From LZORAL124-50-18 sp051208045 (GTDB lineage Bacteria; Pseudomonadota; Gammaproteobacteria; Pseudomonadales; Oleiphilaceae), in contig JBPJFY010000004.1 in NCBI GenBank assembly GCA_051208045.1, forward strand, positions 248,001 through 312,000: a stretch of 64,000 nt of DNA. The letters run 5' to 3'. Below, one piece after another: positions 53,372-62,742 of this stretch. The translations under genes and the position numbers were made by a program. The notes under the pieces are model-generated. The model had not been told where the DNA came from and made no database searches. It saw only the letters and a program-made list of their open reading frames with translations. Numbering within the stretch: the first letter of the stretch is position 1; the number at the start of each line of letters is the position of its first letter.

Positions 53372-55105
53372 ATGATCGCAGAACCAGTAAAACTAGACAC
53401 ATCAGAAGCTCTGGCCTTCGCGCTTGACCACCCGGAAAGGCTCGTTCGACACCTGCCGCTGGGCCGCCTTCTGATCCAGTCCCAGCTGATTTCCCCGGAT
53501 CAATGTGCCAATGCGTTGCGCATCCAAACCCATACGCATGAAAAACTCGGCACCATACTGATCCGGGAAGGCATCATCAAAGAAGCGGATTTGCTGCAGC
53601 TGGTCAGTCAAAACCTGAACATTCCGTTCATCAATGCGGCAAAATTCAAACCCCCGGTAGAAATTGTTGACCTGGTGCCGGCTGAGTTTTCACGGACGCA
53701 CAACGTCATCCCGATTATGCTCCACCATGAGCGACTGGTCGTCGCCATGAATGATCCCATGGACAATGAGGTCCTGAATTTACTGCACTTTTTGTCGGGT
53801 CGCGTGATTGAACCGGTGCTGGCCAGCAGTGATGCCATTGAGTTCGCTATCAGCCAGTCCTATGGCTTTATTGATGATGAAGAAGCCCTGCGCACCTTGC
53901 CTGTAGCGCCCCACGAACCTCAGCTCAAGGAGTATCAGGCCAAAAAGCTGGCGGAAGATAAACCGACGGTACGTCTCGTCAACCACATCATTCTGGATGC
54001 CATCAGCCGACGCGCTTCCGACATCCACATCCGCCCCAACGAACTGGATGTCGATCTCATTTTTCGAATTGATGGCGCGCTGGTTAAAATCCGGTCATTC
54101 AACAAATCGCTGCTCCCTTCGGCGGTGAGTCGAATCAAAATCATCAGCGGAATGAATATTGCGGAGCGCAGAGTGCCGCAAGATGGCCGAACCAAGATTC
54201 ATGTTCAGGGGAAAATTATTGATCTACGGGTGTCTGTGATGCCTGCGCTCCATGGCGAGAGCGTGGTGATCCGCATACTTGATACGTCGGCGGGCATGAA
54301 AGACATCAGTGAAATAGGGTTTTCCAAGGCAGATGAAGACAAATTCCGACGTTTAATCCAGCGCAGCTCAGGGTTGATTCTGGTGACCGGGCCGACCGGA
54401 TCAGGAAAATCAACCACGCTCTATTCCGCATTAAAGGAAGTACGGCAAAGAAACATAAACATCATTACGGTCGAAGATCCGGTGGAATATCAGATTCAGG
54501 GCATCACCCAACTACAAATCAATCCCCAGATTGGCTATACCTTCGCACGCGCCCTGCGCCACATCCTGAGACATGATCCGGACACAATTATGCTGGGCGA
54601 GATCCGGGATGAAGAAACTGCCAAGATGGCCATTGAAAGCGCCTTAACCGGCCACCTGGTGCTGTCCACACTGCATACCAACAGCGCTGCATCAACGATT
54701 ACGCGTTTGCTGGAAATCGGCATCCCCCCCTACCTGGTCAAGTCGACAGTACTGGCTGTTCTGGCACAGCGACTGGTACGGAAAAACTGCCCTCATTGCC
54801 TCCAACCTGTCACCCTGACCGCCAGCGAGCGAAAGATCTTCAACTTGCCGGAAGACACCCGATTCTATCAGGGTTCCGGGTGTGACCATTGTCACCAGAC
54901 CGGTTACGCCGGTCGACTGGCCGTCTATGAGCTGCTGGAGGTAGACAGCCACATCCGGCAGCTCATCACCCCCAGTTGTAACGAGCTACAACTGGAGAAA
55001 GTTGCCCACGAGCACGGCATGCGAGGTTTGACCCGGCACGCCTTGTCGCTGGCAGAGAAACAACTCACCTCCATGGAAGAAGTGTTTCGTATTCGCACCA
55101 GCTAA
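53372..55105 (+). CDS. PilB/GspE-type secretion ATPase with MshEN-like N-terminus
   Basis: A 577-residue type II secretion/type IV pilus assembly ATPase. N-terminal residues about 25-100 hold two repeats (PLGRLLIQSQLIS...ALRIQ and KLGTILIREGII) resembling the c-di-GMP-binding MshEN domain. The core has Walker A GPTGSGKSTTLY, the Asp box, Walker B LGEIRDEETA, the His box (LSTLHTNSAAS) and a zinc tetracysteine (CPHC and CDHC). No partner pilus or type II secretion genes are nearby, so the machine it powers is unknown. ATG 53372 is preferred over GTG 53363. Divergent from psrA. Confidence 0.9.
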   Translation: MIAEPVKLDTSEALAFALDHPERLVRHLPLGRLLIQSQLISPDQCANALRIQTHTHEKLGTILIREGIIKEADLLQLVSQNLNIPFINAAKFKPPVEIVDLVPAEFSRTHNVIPIMLHHERLVVAMNDPMDNEVLNLLHFLSGRVIEPVLASSDAIEFAISQSYGFIDDEEALRTLPVAPHEPQLKEYQAKKLAEDKPTVRLVNHIILDAISRRASDIHIRPNELDVDLIFRIDGALVKIRSFNKSLLPSAVSRIKIISGMNIAERRVPQDGRTKIHVQGKIIDLRVSVMPALHGESVVIRILDTSAGMKDISEIGFSKADEDKFRRLIQRSSGLILVTGPTGSGKSTTLYSALKEVRQRNINIITVEDPVEYQIQGITQLQINPQIGYTFARALRHILRHDPDTIMLGEIRDEETAKMAIESALTGHLVLSTLHTNSAASTITRLLEIGIPPYLVKSTVLAVLAQRLVRKNCPHCLQPVTLTASERKIFNLPEDTRFYQGSGCDHCHQTGYAGRLAVYELLEVDSHIRQLITPSCNELQLEKVAHEHGMRGLTRHALSLAEKQLTSMEEVFRIRTS

Positions 55106-55145
55106 AGCGGCTAAGGTGGCAAGATGGCCAAGGTGTCCTCTGGAG

Positions 55146-56120
55146 CTAAGGGAGCTCCACGCCCCTGGCCGCCTCATAGAGCCGGTACCAGTCCTCTCGG
55201 GACAATACTACCTCTGGCGCTGCAGCACATGCCTGGATACGTCCCGTGTGCGTCACCCCCACCACCGGTTGAATGTGGGCGGGATGCCGCATGAGCCATG
55301 CCAGGGTAATCGCCTCAGGGCTCACGGCGTGTTCTTCCGCCAGCTTTCGCACATAGGCAGCGGTTCGTTGCACAGGCTCAGGTTCATTGGCGACGTCCCT
55401 TCCCGAAAACCGACCTTGATCCAGACAGCCCCACGCCTGTAACTGAATCCCATGGACCTGGCAGTATTCCACTATCCCACTCGCAAAACCGCTGGCATTA
55501 CTTTCCGGGTCTACCCCTGCATTCAACCAATCATGCTGCCCCAGACTCATCTGTAACTGATTTACGATCAGTGGCTGTTCGATAGTGCGGCTTAGCAGGT
55601 CCATCTGCGCAACATTCATGTTAGACACGCCAAAAAACCGAACTTTTCCCGCCGCATGGAGTCGATCCAGAGCGCCCGCCACTTCTTCGGGCTGCATCAG
55701 CGGGTCAGGACGATGTAACAGAAGTACGTCCAGATAATCAGTATTCAATCGCTGCAAACTCTGATTAACACTCTGTTCAATCCATGGCGCAGAAAAATCA
55801 TAGCGCTTCACCGCGTTCTCATCGGCAAACCGAATACCGCATTTGGATTGCAGAATAATCTCCTCCCGCAATGAAGGTTGCTCCGCAAGAATGCGTCCAA
55901 ACACCGTTTCTGCTTTACCAAAGGTATATATATCTGCATGATCAAAAATGCGCATACCGGCGGCGAGCGCTGCCTCCACGACCTGCCGGGCCTGTCTGAC
56001 ATCGTCATTACTGACCGGTTGCGTGTTCCACCCCCCGCCTAATCCCATACAGCCATAAATCAGCGGGGTCGCATCGGGAAGCCATTTTTGTATAGGCAGC
56101 TCTTTTTTATTCGTGTCCAT
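55146..56120 (-). CDS. Aldo/keto reductase
   Basis: A 324-residue NADPH-dependent AKR of the YdhF-like group. The catalytic Asp and Tyr are in FDHADIYTFGKAE, Lys in LQSKCGI, and His in LLLHRPDP. The start ATG 56120 follows CAGGAATTGAT; an earlier opening at 56153 is not supported. Substrate unknown. It starts 16 bases after the YfiM-like lipoprotein gene ends, so the two may form an operon. Confidence 0.93.
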   Translation of the reverse strand: MDTNKKELPIQKWLPDATPLIYGCMGLGGGWNTQPVSNDDVRQARQVVEAALAAGMRIFDHADIYTFGKAETVFGRILAEQPSLREEIILQSKCGIRFADENAVKRYDFSAPWIEQSVNQSLQRLNTDYLDVLLLHRPDPLMQPEEVAGALDRLHAAGKVRFFGVSNMNVAQMDLLSRTIEQPLIVNQLQMSLGQHDWLNAGVDPESNASGFASGIVEYCQVHGIQLQAWGCLDQGRFSGRDVANEPEPVQRTAAYVRKLAEEHAVSPEAITLAWLMRHPAHIQPVVGVTHTGRIQACAAAPEVVLSREDWYRLYEAARGVELP

Positions 56121-56136
56121 ATCAATTCCTGAAAGG

Positions 56137-56532
56137 TTAACAGTCGGTAGCACTCAGGCCACCCGTTGTTGCCCCCAAGGCGTTATACGCCATATCGTAA
56201 TGACTCCAGTGTGTGTGGCGAATGTGCTCGTCTACCCACTCTTTCGACGCTCCCAGAACCAGCGCGGCACTCGCTCCAGCTATTGCAGCGGTGCACGGCG
56301 ATTCGCCCTCACGTTGCAATTTGGTCGAGACCGCACCAGCGATCAGAGCAGAGAAAAAAAAGTGCGCCACTTTGTCTTCAGAAAACCAACGGTCAACGCC
56401 CTGCTTCTTCGTCGGTGTTGTCGAGCAAGCGCTCAGATACACGACGAGTGCAACACACAGCGTTGATTTTCGAGCTTTCACGGCCACCGCCTTGTTGCCA
56501 TTTGGCAACACCGTAACCCTCTGTATTTTCAC
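56137..56532 (-). CDS. YfiM-like (DUF2279) lipoprotein
   Basis: A 131-residue lipoprotein with lipobox YLSAC. The mature part resembles YfiM/DUF2279: WFSEDKVAHFFFSALIAGA, ALVLGASKEWVDE and the C-terminal SHYDMAYNALGATTGG. GTG 56532 has AAGGA at good distance; GTG 56481 would give a more typical short signal peptide and is a fair alternative. Function unknown; an envelope location is expected. Overlap in transcription with the aldo/keto reductase is likely. Confidence 0.72.
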   Translation of the reverse strand: MKIQRVTVLPNGNKAVAVKARKSTLCVALVVYLSACSTTPTKKQGVDRWFSEDKVAHFFFSALIAGAVSTKLQREGESPCTAAIAGASAALVLGASKEWVDEHIRHTHWSHYDMAYNALGATTGGLSATDC

Positions 56533-56740
56533 CAGAATATCCTTGCACAGGATTCATTGTGTCGCCGACTTGCAACGAAACATGAAAAAAATAGTTCAAG
56601 AGACGGCTACAGGAGCTGTCGCACATTGAAATCGCAGGTCACTTCCGGTCTTACGATTTGTTTTTATTAGATTATTTTAGTTTCTGGCACATTAACTGGA
56701 ATGTACCAGATGATCGTTTATATCATACAGGAAGAAAACT

Positions 56741-57034
56741 ATGAAAAAATTTACATCGCTACTGCTTTCGCTCTCACCGGCTTTGTTCATTGCCGGCCTG
56801 GCTGAGGTCACACAAGCCGCGGAAATCACCGAAGCCAACGTGATTGCCTCTGAAGCGGAGTTTATTGCTCTGGATGCAGACAAGAATGGCAAGCTGAGCA
56901 AACAGGAAGCATCTATCGATGACAAGCTGGTCACGGTATTTGCCCATGCAGACACAGACCAAAATGGTGAAATCAGTCGAATGGAATACATACTGTTTGT
57001 GAATGAGCCTTCGGCAGCAGGCGAAAAGAAATAA
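56741..57034 (+). CDS. Exported EF-hand protein
   Basis: A 97-residue protein with a signal peptide (about 1-27, cleavage near TQA/AE) and two EF-hand loops, DADKNGKLSKQE and DTDQNGEISRME, both with full calcium-ligand spacing. It is likely a small periplasmic calcium-binding protein. No neighbours point to a partner. It is followed by a strong terminator, so it is monocistronic. Confidence 0.87.
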   Translation: MKKFTSLLLSLSPALFIAGLAEVTQAAEITEANVIASEAEFIALDADKNGKLSKQEASIDDKLVTVFAHADTDQNGEISRMEYILFVNEPSAAGEKK

Positions 57035-57053
57035 AAGCGGGCGATTCAGAGTC

Positions 57054-57083
57054 GAAAGCCCCAGGGATGGGGCTTTCTTTTTT
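57054..57083 (+). terminator. Rho-independent terminator of the EF-hand gene
   Basis: GAAAGCCCC and GGGGCTTTC (9 bp) with the loop AGGGAT, followed by six T residues. It lies 20 bases after the EF-hand stop; unidirectional, since the minus strand has no T-run. Confidence 0.93.
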
Positions 57084-57092
57084 CAGGCAGGA

Positions 57093-59012
57093 CTATTTGG
57101 TCAATTCCAACAACAGTTTGTTCAGGCGGCTCACGAACGTACCCGGATCTTTGAGGTGCTCTCCTCCGGCCAGGCTCGCTTGATCAAACAACACCCATGC
57201 GAGGTCATTAAACCGATCGTCATTGGTTTCTTCATTCAAACGCTGAACCAGCGGATGCTCAGGATTGACCTCAAACGTTGGCTTGGTATCCGGCAATGCC
57301 TGACCCGCTGCCTCCATGATCTGGCGCATTTGAATGCCCATATCGTGCGCACCCACCACCAGGCACGCCGGGGAGTCCGTCAAGCGATTGGTCACGCGCA
57401 CATCTTCCACCTTCTCTGCCAACAGCTCTTTCAACTGCTTTAACAGGCTTTCATAGGTTTTGCTGGCTTCTTCAATGTGTTTTTTGTCTTCTTCGTCCTC
57501 GACCTTACCGAGGTCCAGCTCACCCTTGGCAACATTCTGGAACTGCTTGCCATCAAACTCCGTCAAGTGGCTCATCAACCATTCATCAATACGGTCATAC
57601 ATGATGAAAACTTCGATGCCTTTCTTACGAAAAACCTCCATATGCGGGCTGCTGGCCCCCGCGGCATAACTCTCTGCCGTGATATAGAAGATCTTTTCCT
57701 GGCCCTCTTTCATACGCGAAACGTAGTCTTCGAAGCCTTGATCCTGTTTGTCGTTGCCGGAGTTTGTAGAGGCAAAGCGCAACAATTTCGCGACCTTCTC
57801 GCGGTTACTGAAATCTTCTGCAGGCCCTTCTTTCATTACCTGACCAAAGCTCTTCCAGAATTCCGCGAATTTCTCAGGCTCGTTTTTCGCCATTTTCGTC
57901 AGCATATCGAGAACACGCTTAGTGAGTGCACTCTTCATGCTTTCGATGTTTTTATCGCTCTGAAGAATTTCACGCGATACGTTCAGGGAAATATCATTGG
58001 AGTCCACGATACCTTTGACGAACCGCAGGTAAAGTGGCAGAAACTGCTCGGCGTCATCCATGATAAATACACGCTGAACATACAATTTCAATCCCTTGGG
58101 CGCTTCGCGATTGTAGAGATCAAACGGTGGTTTGCTCGGGATGTACAGCAGGCTCGTGTAATCCAGCTTCCCTTCAACACGGTTATGTGACCAGGTCATC
58201 GGATCCTGGAAATCGTGGGAAATATGCTTGTAGAACTCTTTATAATCTTCGTCTTTTAACTCATTTCGGGCGACCGTCCACAATGCCGTTGCATCGTTCA
58301 CGGTTTCGTCTTTCGGTGCTTCCGGCTCTTTTTCCTTGCCATCCTCATCGTAGGCAGGCATAGGCATCGACTTCATCACTACCGGGAAAGAAATGTGATC
58401 AGAGTACTTCTTCACCAGACTTCTCAAACGCCAGTTATCTGCGAAGTCTTTTTCTTCTTCTTTCAGGTGGAGCGTAATCTGGGTACCGCGACCGGCTTTT
58501 TCCACGGGTTCTATGGTAAAGCTACCGTCTCCGCTGGACTCCCACTGCACACCTTCTTGCGCGGTCAACCCTGCTTTTCGTGTTTGCACCGTAACTTTGT
58601 CTGCGACGATAAATCCAGAGTAAAAACCGACACCGAACTGACCGATAAGTTTCGCGTCTTTCTTCTGGTCGCCAGTTAACTGCTTCAGGAATTCAGAGGT
58701 GCCGGACTTGGCGATGGTGCCCAGGTTTTCCACCACTTCGTCACGCGACATGCCGATACCGTTATCGGAGATCGTTACCGTTCCTGCTTCCTTATCAAAC
58801 TCTATGCGGATTTTCAGGTCCGGATCGTCTTCGTACAGCGCATCGTTGGCGAGAGCGGCAAAGCGGAGTTTATCTTCGGCATCAGACGCGTTTGAGATCA
58901 ATTCCCGCAGGAAGATTTCCTTGTTGCTATACAGCGAATGAATCATCAGGTGAAGTAACTGTTTGACTTCCGCCTGGAACCCCAGAGTCTCTTTTTTCGC
59001 CTCTACAGACAT
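57093..59012 (-). CDS. htpG: Chaperone HtpG (Hsp90)
   Basis: A 639-residue bacterial Hsp90. The N-terminal ATPase has LLHLMIHSLYSNKEIFLRELISNASDA-type helix 1, then ISDNGIGMSRDEV and GQFGVGFYSGF; the middle and C-terminal dimerisation domains complete the normal length. ATG 59012 follows AGGAGA; the frame continues upstream to 59105 but that part consists of an imperfect repeat and unlikely residues. It assists folding of client proteins, especially under heat stress. Confidence 0.97.
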   Translation of the reverse strand: MSVEAKKETLGFQAEVKQLLHLMIHSLYSNKEIFLRELISNASDAEDKLRFAALANDALYEDDPDLKIRIEFDKEAGTVTISDNGIGMSRDEVVENLGTIAKSGTSEFLKQLTGDQKKDAKLIGQFGVGFYSGFIVADKVTVQTRKAGLTAQEGVQWESSGDGSFTIEPVEKAGRGTQITLHLKEEEKDFADNWRLRSLVKKYSDHISFPVVMKSMPMPAYDEDGKEKEPEAPKDETVNDATALWTVARNELKDEDYKEFYKHISHDFQDPMTWSHNRVEGKLDYTSLLYIPSKPPFDLYNREAPKGLKLYVQRVFIMDDAEQFLPLYLRFVKGIVDSNDISLNVSREILQSDKNIESMKSALTKRVLDMLTKMAKNEPEKFAEFWKSFGQVMKEGPAEDFSNREKVAKLLRFASTNSGNDKQDQGFEDYVSRMKEGQEKIFYITAESYAAGASSPHMEVFRKKGIEVFIMYDRIDEWLMSHLTEFDGKQFQNVAKGELDLGKVEDEEDKKHIEEASKTYESLLKQLKELLAEKVEDVRVTNRLTDSPACLVVGAHDMGIQMRQIMEAAGQALPDTKPTFEVNPEHPLVQRLNEETNDDRFNDLAWVLFDQASLAGGEHLKDPGTFVSRLNKLLLELTK

Positions 59013-59030
59013 CGTATTATTTTCTCCTGT

Positions 59031-59072
59031 CTTTGGTGAACAATCAGTTGTCTTTGATGAACAATTGGTTGC
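59031..59072. repeat. 21-bp imperfect tandem duplication in the htpG leader
   Basis: Units starting CTTTGGTGAACAATCAG (59031) and CTTTGATGAACAATTGG (59052), 17 of 21 positions identical and the four differences all transitions. The array is about 20 bases upstream of the htpG start. Confidence 0.8.
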
Positions 59073-59149
59073 AACAGGAGATGGGGGTAAAAGATTTTTT
59101 TTCAAGGCTCAGAAAAAACCCGGAACCGCAAGAATGCGACGAACAAGCA

Positions 59150-60694
59150 TTAATCCGGGTATTTTCGGCGAATTTCCATGATCTGATCAAAAAGCTCCAG
59201 TGCTTTGTCGACCAGCGTGGGATCAAAATGCTTGCCCCGCTCTTTGGTAATTAAATCGATGATGTCTTTCGCAGGCCAGGGCTCTTTGTATGAACGCTTT
59301 GAACCCAGCGCGTCAATGACATCGGCAATGGCCATAAGACGCCCTTCGATGGGAATGTCTTCGCCAGCCAATCCCTGCGGGTAGCCTTTACCGTCCCAGC
59401 GTTCATGGTGATGGTAGGCGATGCTCGCCCCAATCTTGGCCAGAATCCGTTTCGAGTGACGCAGCAGGTCATACCCGATCTGGGCATGGGTTTGCATAAT
59501 TGCCCACTCGTCCGGATCCAGTTTGCCGGGTTTGTGCAGAATGGTCTCGGGTATGCCGATTTTGCCAATGTCATGCAGTGGCGCGGCGTATTTGATAATT
59601 TGAACAAACTCTTCTTCGTAGCCCAGCGCGCGGCCCAGCAACTCACAAATGAGTGCGACGCGTCGTACATGCGCGCCCGTTTCCTTGCTCCGCTGCTCAA
59701 TCGCATCGCCCACAATGTACATCAGTTCCTTCTGGGTTTGCTGGATATCCTCTTTCACGGAGATGTTTTCAAACGTCAACGCGACGTTGGTCGCGAACAC
59801 ATCCAATAAATGCTTTTTGTTGGCGTCAAGCTTCTGCGTCGGCGACACATACAGAATATTAGCCGAGTGCTCACCGGTAGAGATATACCGAATGTATTCT
59901 TCGGTTGTGTAGGAGCTCTCGCGCGTCTTCATGGCCTCAGCGATGGCGTTGCGCGCTTTTTCCGGAATCTCCGGGCTGGTCAGCGATTCACAGACATCAA
60001 TACGGGTGTCCGATGCCGCCAGAATCATGACTTCTGTATCGTGCAACACGTTTTCGTTGGTATACGCCAGATAAATCGACTGATTCCTTAAATTCAGTAA
60101 CGTCGCCATCTGCCGAATCACCGCAGAACCAAAGGCCAGAAAATTCTGGCTCATGATCACTTCTGAGGTGGCATTCACTACATTGACGAGCCCCAACCTT
60201 CCCTCATCAATGGTTCGTAAATCTCGGTAGGAGCGAATAGCGGAATAAGTGGTGGTTTTCAGCCGCGTCGCCGTAAGCTCGGTTTTGTTCTTGTAGTCAT
60301 TGATGTCAAAGTCGCGTATGACACTTTCTTCCGGCGCCTGCCCCGGTTGACCCGTGCGGATAATCAAACGCGTTTGATGATTCCGGTTATCTTCCCGTAT
60401 CCAGCGTATCAGATCCAGGCCGGCTTCATCGGTTTCCATGACCACGTCCACAAAAGCAATGGCAATGTCCTTGTTTTCCCGAAACAACCGTCGCCCTTCT
60501 TCTGCAGAATGCGCGGTGAGAAACAGCAAGGGGTGGCCATCCACTTCCAGCCCTTTAAGCACAAGCTGCGTGACGGACACTACATCGTGATCATCGTCGA
60601 TGATCGCCACTTTCCACTCGTGGGTTTTGATGCGCGTTTCTGCCGCTTGTTCACTCAGCGGTTTGACATTTTTCTTGAATAGCGGTTTTGCCAC
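59150..60694 (-). CDS. Orphan response regulator with DUF3369 and HD-GYP domains
   Basis: A 514-residue protein with the same order as the regulator at 10383-11936: receiver (IIDDDHDV; phosphoacceptor Asp in FVDVVMETDEAG), DUF3369 middle region, and HD-GYP domain (PLHDIGKIGIPE; DGKGYPQGLAGE). Predicted c-di-GMP phosphodiesterase. No histidine kinase is adjacent, so its partner must lie elsewhere or be shared with the kinase at 11962-13656. Followed downstream by htpG on the same strand. Confidence 0.93.
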   Translation of the reverse strand: MAKPLFKKNVKPLSEQAAETRIKTHEWKVAIIDDDHDVVSVTQLVLKGLEVDGHPLLFLTAHSAEEGRRLFRENKDIAIAFVDVVMETDEAGLDLIRWIREDNRNHQTRLIIRTGQPGQAPEESVIRDFDINDYKNKTELTATRLKTTTYSAIRSYRDLRTIDEGRLGLVNVVNATSEVIMSQNFLAFGSAVIRQMATLLNLRNQSIYLAYTNENVLHDTEVMILAASDTRIDVCESLTSPEIPEKARNAIAEAMKTRESSYTTEEYIRYISTGEHSANILYVSPTQKLDANKKHLLDVFATNVALTFENISVKEDIQQTQKELMYIVGDAIEQRSKETGAHVRRVALICELLGRALGYEEEFVQIIKYAAPLHDIGKIGIPETILHKPGKLDPDEWAIMQTHAQIGYDLLRHSKRILAKIGASIAYHHHERWDGKGYPQGLAGEDIPIEGRLMAIADVIDALGSKRSYKEPWPAKDIIDLITKERGKHFDPTLVDKALELFDQIMEIRRKYPD

Positions 60695-60842
60695 TTAAAC
60701 ACCTGTATACAGCACGTGCACAATCGGACAGTTACTCTATTTGTAATAGATCTGATTTGCGCAAAAGTCAAACCGTGTTCGTACCAAAAAAGTGCATTTC
60801 CTCTAGTCTTCAAGCCACCTCAATTGGTCGTTATCAAGGCAG

Positions 60843-61292
60843 CTAGTCAAACAAAAAGTGAGCTCGCGCGGTGGCAATGGGTTTGGTGCGCGACTGTTGC
60901 CAGGCATTGATCATGACGTTGGCAACGCGATTCCCCTGTCGAGTCAGTTCACATTCGACATAGGTTTCCCTGTCCAACCCCGCACGCAGATAATCAATGG
61001 AAAAATCCACAATTTTGGGCATCCTGGGCGTTTCCTGATGCATCAACAGGTAAAGCGATGCGGAAAGTTCCATAAAACCACCAATCACACCGCCATGAAT
61101 TGCCGGCAGTATGGGATTCCCGATGTTGCTGGCTTTCGGCGGTAACCGGAACAGCACATCGTCGCCAAATCGTTCTATTTGCATTCCAATGGTCTGGGCA
61201 TACGGAATGACCTCCAATACAGCGCCATAGTCCCCGTTTTTGTGCGCGTGAATCAATAGCTCTCGAATGGTTCGCGTTTGTACTTCCGTCAC
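60843..61292 (-). CDS. PaaI/hotdog thioesterase
   Basis: A 149-residue hotdog-fold protein. NPILPAIHGGVIGGFMELSA holds the HGG motif typical of PaaI-like acyl-CoA thioesterases, followed by VDFSIDYLRAG. GTG 61292 overlaps the stop of the preceding hotdog gene as GTGA, with GGGGAAG upstream; the frame opening at 61370 is rejected for that reason. Paired with the next thioesterase, the two could form a heteromer. Substrate unknown. Confidence 0.9.
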   Translation of the reverse strand: MTEVQTRTIRELLIHAHKNGDYGAVLEVIPYAQTIGMQIERFGDDVLFRLPPKASNIGNPILPAIHGGVIGGFMELSASLYLLMHQETPRMPKIVDFSIDYLRAGLDRETYVECELTRQGNRVANVMINAWQQSRTKPIATARAHFLFD

Positions 61293-61816
61293 TGCACTTC
61301 CCCTTTTACCAACTCGGCAAAAAAGGCCGGTGTATTCTCTTTGCCAATGCGCATAAAGGTAGCCACGCAATGGGCCACGCGGGATTCGTTATCTTTGTTT
61401 CCATCCGGGTGATCACCGGATTTTACCTGAAACGCCTGGCACCGGGTAAAAATCAGGTTTGGCGTAATCCGATACGTGTAGGCACGCGCATAGACAGGCT
61501 TGTCGGGGGCTGCGGCGCGCATATAATCCACGCGCAGGTCCAGCGTTGGACATAGCTCAAAATCGTCTAATGCGCAGATGATACAGGAGCCCGACGCCGT
61601 ATCCATCAATGTGGTGATCGCCCCCCCGTGAATCACGCGCGTTTCATGGTTGCCTATCAGTTTTTCGTCATAGGGGAGCATTAATAGCAGTTCATTCTCC
61701 CGCGCTGCCACCACAGAAACGTTCAACTCCCGACACTGGGCCAGCGTATTGATAAAGCGAGACGTTTGCCCCACAAGTTCTTCATTAGTTCGCTCTGAAC
61801 GATTTTTATCTGACAT
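61289..61816 (-). CDS. PaaI/hotdog thioesterase (upstream partner)
   Basis: A 175-residue hotdog protein with VIHGGAITTLMDTASGSCI and LDLRVDYMRAA, the PaaI-type pattern with catalytic Asp in the helix. It overlaps the next thioesterase by four bases (translational coupling). Both halves of the pair keep the HGG motif, so both may be active. Substrate unknown; acyl-CoA is likely. Confidence 0.9.
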   Translation of the reverse strand: MSDKNRSERTNEELVGQTSRFINTLAQCRELNVSVVAARENELLLMLPYDEKLIGNHETRVIHGGAITTLMDTASGSCIICALDDFELCPTLDLRVDYMRAAAPDKPVYARAYTYRITPNLIFTRCQAFQVKSGDHPDGNKDNESRVAHCVATFMRIGKENTPAFFAELVKGEVQ

Positions 61817-61820
61817 ATCT

Positions 61821-61856
61821 CTCTTCTCAATGGGCTTGCTCTTCTCAATGGGCGTT
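61821..61856. repeat. 18-bp tandem duplication upstream of the thioesterase pair
   Basis: CTCTTCTCAATGGGCTTG followed by the same 15 leading bases and a divergent GTT end. It lies four bases upstream of the thioesterase start, so it probably occupies or shapes the ribosome-binding region (minus strand). Confidence 0.85.
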
Positions 61857-61913
61857 CTCTGTGAGCTCCCTCTGCTGAATTAGCTCGCGTTTGATCACTT
61901 GCGCTTCGGTGCT

Positions 61914-62621
61914 CTACAGATCTTCGAACACTTTACCTAAGCGCAGTGCCTTCAATGCGCGGGAGCGAAACTCCCGGTGATATAAAATTCCCACAACGAT
62001 TGCCGACATGATAATAAATGCTGCTGGATGCACAAACCAGCTGAGTACAGCCAGGGCAAAATAGTAGGAACGCAACCCCTGATTGAAGGCATCCCCCGCG
62101 AGGTTGGCTACCCTGGCGGCGGAATTGGCAAAGGCTTTCCGTGCCGCCGGGCTCACTGAGGAATCATCCACAAGGGGCGCGCTGTTGATCATCACGGCAC
62201 AAAAATTGTATTGCCGCATTGACCAGGTAAATTTAAAAAAGGAGTACACAAACACCACCAGCAACAGCGCCAATTTTGTCTCCCACAGCAAATGGCTTAC
62301 CCTACCCCAGGGCAGCCCCTGAAACAGGGCCAACGCTTTGTCGGTATAGCCGATGGCCGTCAGGATGCCGGCGATGATCAATAAACTGCTGGAAGCAAAA
62401 AACGCCCCATTGCGCTCAAGGTTACCGGCGACGGACGCATCGGCAACCCGATTATGCGTTTTGAGCACGTTCTGCATCCAGTCAAAACGGTACAGATCCA
62501 GCGTCGAGGATAACGAAGGATAGGCCCTTGAACGCTTGGAAGAATAAATGCTGTATCCTTTCCAGCACAGCAGGAACCACACCACCGATCCAAAATCCAG
62601 CCAATTGTCCGATAAAATCAT
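61914..62621 (-). CDS. DUF599 membrane protein
   Basis: A 235-residue protein with four to five hydrophobic segments: at the N-terminus, about 75-95, 115-135, 190-215. The segments RNGAFFASSSLLIIAG and FTWSMRQYNFCAVMI are typical for DUF599 members. Inner-membrane location; no known activity. About 100 bases separate it from the thioesterase pair downstream. Divergent from serC. Confidence 0.85.
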   Translation of the reverse strand: MILSDNWLDFGSVVWFLLCWKGYSIYSSKRSRAYPSLSSTLDLYRFDWMQNVLKTHNRVADASVAGNLERNGAFFASSSLLIIAGILTAIGYTDKALALFQGLPWGRVSHLLWETKLALLLVVFVYSFFKFTWSMRQYNFCAVMINSAPLVDDSSVSPAARKAFANSAARVANLAGDAFNQGLRSYYFALAVLSWFVHPAAFIIMSAIVVGILYHREFRSRALKALRLGKVFEDL

Positions 62622-62742
62622 ATGACGTCCATCATTCTATATGGTACTTTTTCGATTCCTACACTCTGTATTCCCACAAAAACAACAATTATGATACGCG
62701 ATATCTGATCGACAGTTGACAACTATTTGAAGAGGACACCCC

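Noticed and set aside
55085..55130. Degenerate 8-9 bp repeats after the ATPase gene (GCTAAGGTG-like)
   Set aside because: Units vary in length and sequence too much to call a tandem repeat.
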